Below, one piece after another: positions 61,568 through 64,000 of a stretch of DNA of 64,000 nt. Origin of the DNA: Paraoerskovia marina DSM 21750 (lineage in GTDB: Bacteria; Actinomycetota; Actinomycetes; Actinomycetales; Cellulomonadaceae); NCBI RefSeq assembly GCF_000701465.1, contig NZ_JNIY01000003.1, forward strand, positions 496,001 to 560,000, given 5' to 3'. Under the pieces are notes generated by a model, which worked only from the letters and a program-made list of their open reading frames with translations, ran no database searches and was not told the DNA's origin. The number at the start of each line of letters is the position of its first letter. The first letter of the stretch is position 1. Made by a program: the position numbers and the translations under genes.

Positions 61568-62221
61568 ATGAGCACCAGCCACGGACCCGACGAGTCCCGT
61601 TCGCGCGAGGCAGCCGCGGCCAAGGAGGAACGGGCCGGGCGCGCCGGTCTGTCGTTCGTCGGCGAGTGGCTGCTCGTCGCGCTCCTGACGTTCCTCGGCA
61701 GCCTCCTGCTGGTGACGTTCCCCGCGGCGCTCGCGGCGGGCGTCGCACACCTCCGCCGGCACGTGACGGGCCGCGACACGCGCCTGGCGCTGTACTGGCG
61801 GGACCTCGGCCGGAGCCTGCGGGTGCTGTGGCCCGCGGGTCTGGTGCTGCCGGCTCTGGTGGTCGTCGTGAACCTGAACCTCCTGATGGCACGGTCGGGC
61901 TCCCTGCCGGGCGCGGGCGTCGTGGTGGTGGCGACGCTGGTCCTCGCCCTCGGGGTCGCCGTCGTCGTGGTCCGCTCCGCGGCGGCGTGGTCGCGCGCGA
62001 CGGGCCTGCGGCGCGAACCGTCGCCCCGCTTCGCCGAGCTCTCCCGTCTCGCCTGGGACCGTACCGGCGCGGACTGGTCGGGCTCGCTCCTGGTCGCACT
62101 TGCCGTCGTCGGGTGCGTCGGTCTGGTCTACGCCTACCGGCCGCTGGTCGTGCTCGTCGGTGCCGTGCTCGCGGTCGTGCTCCTCGGGGTGGAGGCGCGG
62201 CGCGCGCGTCGGGGGATCTAG
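61568..62221 (+). CDS. Small membrane protein, possibly DUF624/YesL-like
   Basis: A 217-residue protein with about five hydrophobic segments and a polar, charged N-terminus. The stretch VALLTFLGSLLLVTFPAALA followed by a conserved-looking RDTRLALYWRDLGRSL loop recalls DUF624 (YesL) proteins that accompany carbohydrate genes. The match is judged by eye only. Its stop overlaps the lutC stop by four bases (convergent). Confidence 0.65.
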   Translation: MSTSHGPDESRSREAAAAKEERAGRAGLSFVGEWLLVALLTFLGSLLLVTFPAALAAGVAHLRRHVTGRDTRLALYWRDLGRSLRVLWPAGLVLPALVVVVNLNLLMARSGSLPGAGVVVVATLVLALGVAVVVVRSAAAWSRATGLRREPSPRFAELSRLAWDRTGADWSGSLLVALAVVGCVGLVYAYRPLVVLVGAVLAVVLLGVEARRARRGI

Positions 62222-62853
62222 CGGACGATCACCACGTGCAGGGTCCGGGGTCCGTGCACTCCCTCGACGCGGCTGAGCTCGATGTCGCTGGTCGCGCTCG
62301 GCCCGGAGATCCAGGTGATCGGGCGTGCAGGGTGGGGTGCGAGCATCCGGATCGCCTCGGGCAGGAGATGGACCACCTGGTCGGCCCGCAGCACGCAGAC
62401 GTGCACGTCCGGCACGAGGGTGATCGCCCGGCGTCCCTGGTCGGGCTCTCCGTCCAGCAGGATCGTCCCGGTGTCGGCGCAGGCCACGCGGGCGGCGGTC
62501 ACGACGGCGCCCGCCGCGTCGAGCGTGGCGACGTCGAGGGGTTCCTCGCGAGAGTCTTCGAGCACCTCCGGCACCCAGTCGGCCCGCCAGGCGACGTCGA
62601 GCCCGGTGGGCACGACGACGGTCCGCGCGTCGGCGATCAACGCAGCGACGGTCTCGGCGACGGTCGGGGTCGTCGCGTGGTGGACGGTCGCGCGGTAGTC
62701 CACGAGGCGGTCGACGAGCAGGTCGACGACGTCGTCGGACCCCGGCGCGAGGTCGCCCGTGACCCGGTACTCGCGGGGGACGGGTACGTCGAGCTCGTCG
62801 GCCCCCAGCGCCTCGCGGGCCCTCCCGAGGATCTGCGTCCGTGCGTCGCTCAT
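62218..62853 (-). CDS. lutC: Lactate utilization protein C (LUD domain)
   Basis: A 211-residue LUD-domain protein, third subunit of the LutABC L-lactate oxidase complex. VVVPTGLDVAWRADW, AACADTGTILLDG-type region (here VACADTGTILLDGE) and ITWISGPSATSDIEL with the ending GVHGPRTLHVVIV are typical. The ATG at 62853 overlaps the lutB stop by four bases. Confidence 0.92.
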   Translation of the reverse strand: MSDARTQILGRAREALGADELDVPVPREYRVTGDLAPGSDDVVDLLVDRLVDYRATVHHATTPTVAETVAALIADARTVVVPTGLDVAWRADWVPEVLEDSREEPLDVATLDAAGAVVTAARVACADTGTILLDGEPDQGRRAITLVPDVHVCVLRADQVVHLLPEAIRMLAPHPARPITWISGPSATSDIELSRVEGVHGPRTLHVVIVR

Positions 62854-64000
62854 GCGTTCTCCTCCGCTGCGCCGTCTCCGTCGTTCCCGTCGTGCTCGTC
62901 CGCCCACCAGTCCCGGAAGCTCTGCCGCGGTGGCGCGGGAAGGTCGCGCGATGCCGTCCACGCCGACATCGGCGGCGGGAGCGTGCCGACGTACCCCTTG
63001 CGGCCTGCCAGCACGCGCAGCGCCGCGGTGCCCTTCTCTGCCCGGCCGAGCCGCGCGCCGTCGGACATCACCCAGCTCGCGGCCTTCATCGCACCGTCCC
63101 AGCCGGTCGGCACCGTGCGCTCGCGGCGGGAGTCGACGTCGCGGGCCCGCAGGTGCACGAGCAGGGACGGGATGTCGATCTTGACGGGGCACGCGTCGAA
63201 GCAGGCCCCGCACAGCGTCGAGGCGTAGGGCAGGGAGGCGTTGGCGTCGCCGTGCGGCGCGTCCTCGGTCCCGGCGCCGGTCAGGAGCGGTGTCAGCACC
63301 GCGCCGATCGGGCCCGGGTAGACCGAGCCGTAGGCGTGCCCGCCGACCCGCTCGTAGACCGGGCAGACGTTCAGGCATGCCGAGCAGCGGATGCAGTGCA
63401 GCGCCGCGCGGCCCACGTCGTCGGCGAGGGCGCGGGTGCGCCCGTTGTCGAGCAGGATCAGGTGAAAGTCCTGCGGGCCGTCGCCCGGCGTCACGCCGGT
63501 CCACAGCGACGTGTACGGGTTCATCCGCTCGCCCGTGGACGATCGGGGCAGCAGCTGGCCGAAGACCTCGAGGTCCGTGAACGTCGGCACGACCTTCTCG
63601 ATCCCCATCACGGTCACGAGCGTCTCGGGCAGCGTCAGGCACATCCGGCCGTTGCCCTCGGACTCGACGACGGTCAGCGTCCCCGAGTCGGCGACCCCGA
63701 AGTTCGCGCCCGAGACGGCCATCCGCGCCGAGAGGAACTTGCGTCGCAGATGTACCCGCGCGGCCTCCGCGAGCTCGCGGGGAGCGTCGCCGAGGTCGTC
63801 GGGCGCGCCCTCCATGCGGGCCAGGAACAACCGGCGGATCTCCTCGCGGTTGCGATGGATGGCGGGGACGAGGATGTGCGAGGGCATGTCCTCGGAGAGC
63901 TGCACGATCAGCTCGGCGAGGTCCGTCTCGACGGCCGCGATCCCCGCCTCGGCGAGCGCCTCGTTGAGGCCGATCTCCTGCGTGGCCATGGACTTGACCT
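62850..64000 (-). CDS. lutB: Lactate utilization iron-sulfur protein B (5' end beyond window)
   Basis: At least 383 residues are visible. The LUD domain comes first, followed by two Fe-S motifs: CIRCSACLNVCPVY and CGACFDACPVKI, which bind two [4Fe-4S] clusters, then the DUF3390-like tail. LutB proteins are about 480-500 residues, and the peptide VKSMATQEIGLNEAL at the edge normally sits about 100 residues in. So the ATG at 63989 is internal and the gene continues past 64000. lutA is expected further on. Together they oxidise L-lactate to pyruvate. Confidence 0.93.
   Translation of the reverse strand, partial: VKSMATQEIGLNEALAEAGIAAVETDLAELIVQLSEDMPSHILVPAIHRNREEIRRLFLARMEGAPDDLGDAPRELAEAARVHLRRKFLSARMAVSGANFGVADSGTLTVVESEGNGRMCLTLPETLVTVMGIEKVVPTFTDLEVFGQLLPRSSTGERMNPYTSLWTGVTPGDGPQDFHLILLDNGRTRALADDVGRAALHCIRCSACLNVCPVYERVGGHAYGSVYPGPIGAVLTPLLTGAGTEDAPHGDANASLPYASTLCGACFDACPVKIDIPSLLVHLRARDVDSRRERTVPTGWDGAMKAASWVMSDGARLGRAEKGTAALRVLAGRKGYVGTLPPPMSAWTASRDLPAPPRQSFRDWWADEHDGNDGDGAAEENA

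Overview
The window is chromosomal DNA of a high-GC actinobacterium. The signs are pervasive G/C third positions, many GTG starts, ATGA/GTGA stop-start overlaps, an actinobacterial NnaR-type HemD-regulator fusion, a DNA topoisomerase I with a lysine-rich tail instead of zinc fingers, ClpC, and a GlnR-like promoter box. The mix of nitrate assimilation, a GH3 glycosidase transport operon and a membrane-anchored glycosidase-like protein suggests a Micrococcales/Cellulomonadaceae-type soil or plant-matter degrader. That placement is inference.

Layout. 1-5.6 kb is a nitrite assimilation operon: the end of a probable nitrate reductase, then nirB, nirD, a siroheme synthase and nnaR, overlapping by 4-8 bases, behind a GlnR-like box. 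5.6-13.8 kb holds an M18 aminopeptidase, two TetR regulators, a ThrE-type exporter, a VOC protein, the H+-pyrophosphatase HppA, a DUF981 membrane protein and a small lipoprotein. 13.8-16.9 kb is one large membrane-anchored glycosidase-like protein. 17.0-19.9 kb has 19-base direct repeats, an Orc1/Cdc6-like ATPase with no stop codon of its own, and a methyltransferase.

20-31.6 kb is a sugar-uptake locus: a divergent TetR regulator (followed on its own strand by a two-component system) faces an operon of intracellular GH3 beta-glycosidase, family-5 solute-binding lipoprotein, two permeases and two ATPases. 31.7-49.9 kb is the housekeeping block topA ... tmk-holB-alpha/beta hydrolase-tRNA-Thr(CGT). 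About 10 kb of accessory genes (phosphotransferase, MacB/LolD-type exporter, two tandem Gfo/Idh/MocA oxidoreductases, esterase, FUSC protein, HAD phosphatase, serine hydrolase, PPOX protein) lies between topA and tmk.

49.9-58.5 kb carries a surface protein, a pentapeptide-repeat protein, a dense array of about 19-base palindromic repeats, a cupin, an ABC exporter, an unrecognised protein, a YwiC-like membrane protein and clpC. 58.5-64 kb carries a DUF559 nuclease-like gene bracketed by two related long hairpins, a uridine-kinase-like gene whose N-terminus appears to be built from the same palindromic repeat family as the 51.6 kb array, an orphan ABC ATPase, a small membrane protein, and lutC/lutB for lactate oxidation (lutB runs off the right edge).

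The most unusual signals are (1) palindromic repeats that occur both between genes and translated in frame inside a kinase, (2) paired hairpins around a nuclease-like gene, (3) an Orc1/Cdc6-like ATPase beside iteron-like repeats, and (4) the 1,039-residue membrane-anchored glycosidase-like protein.
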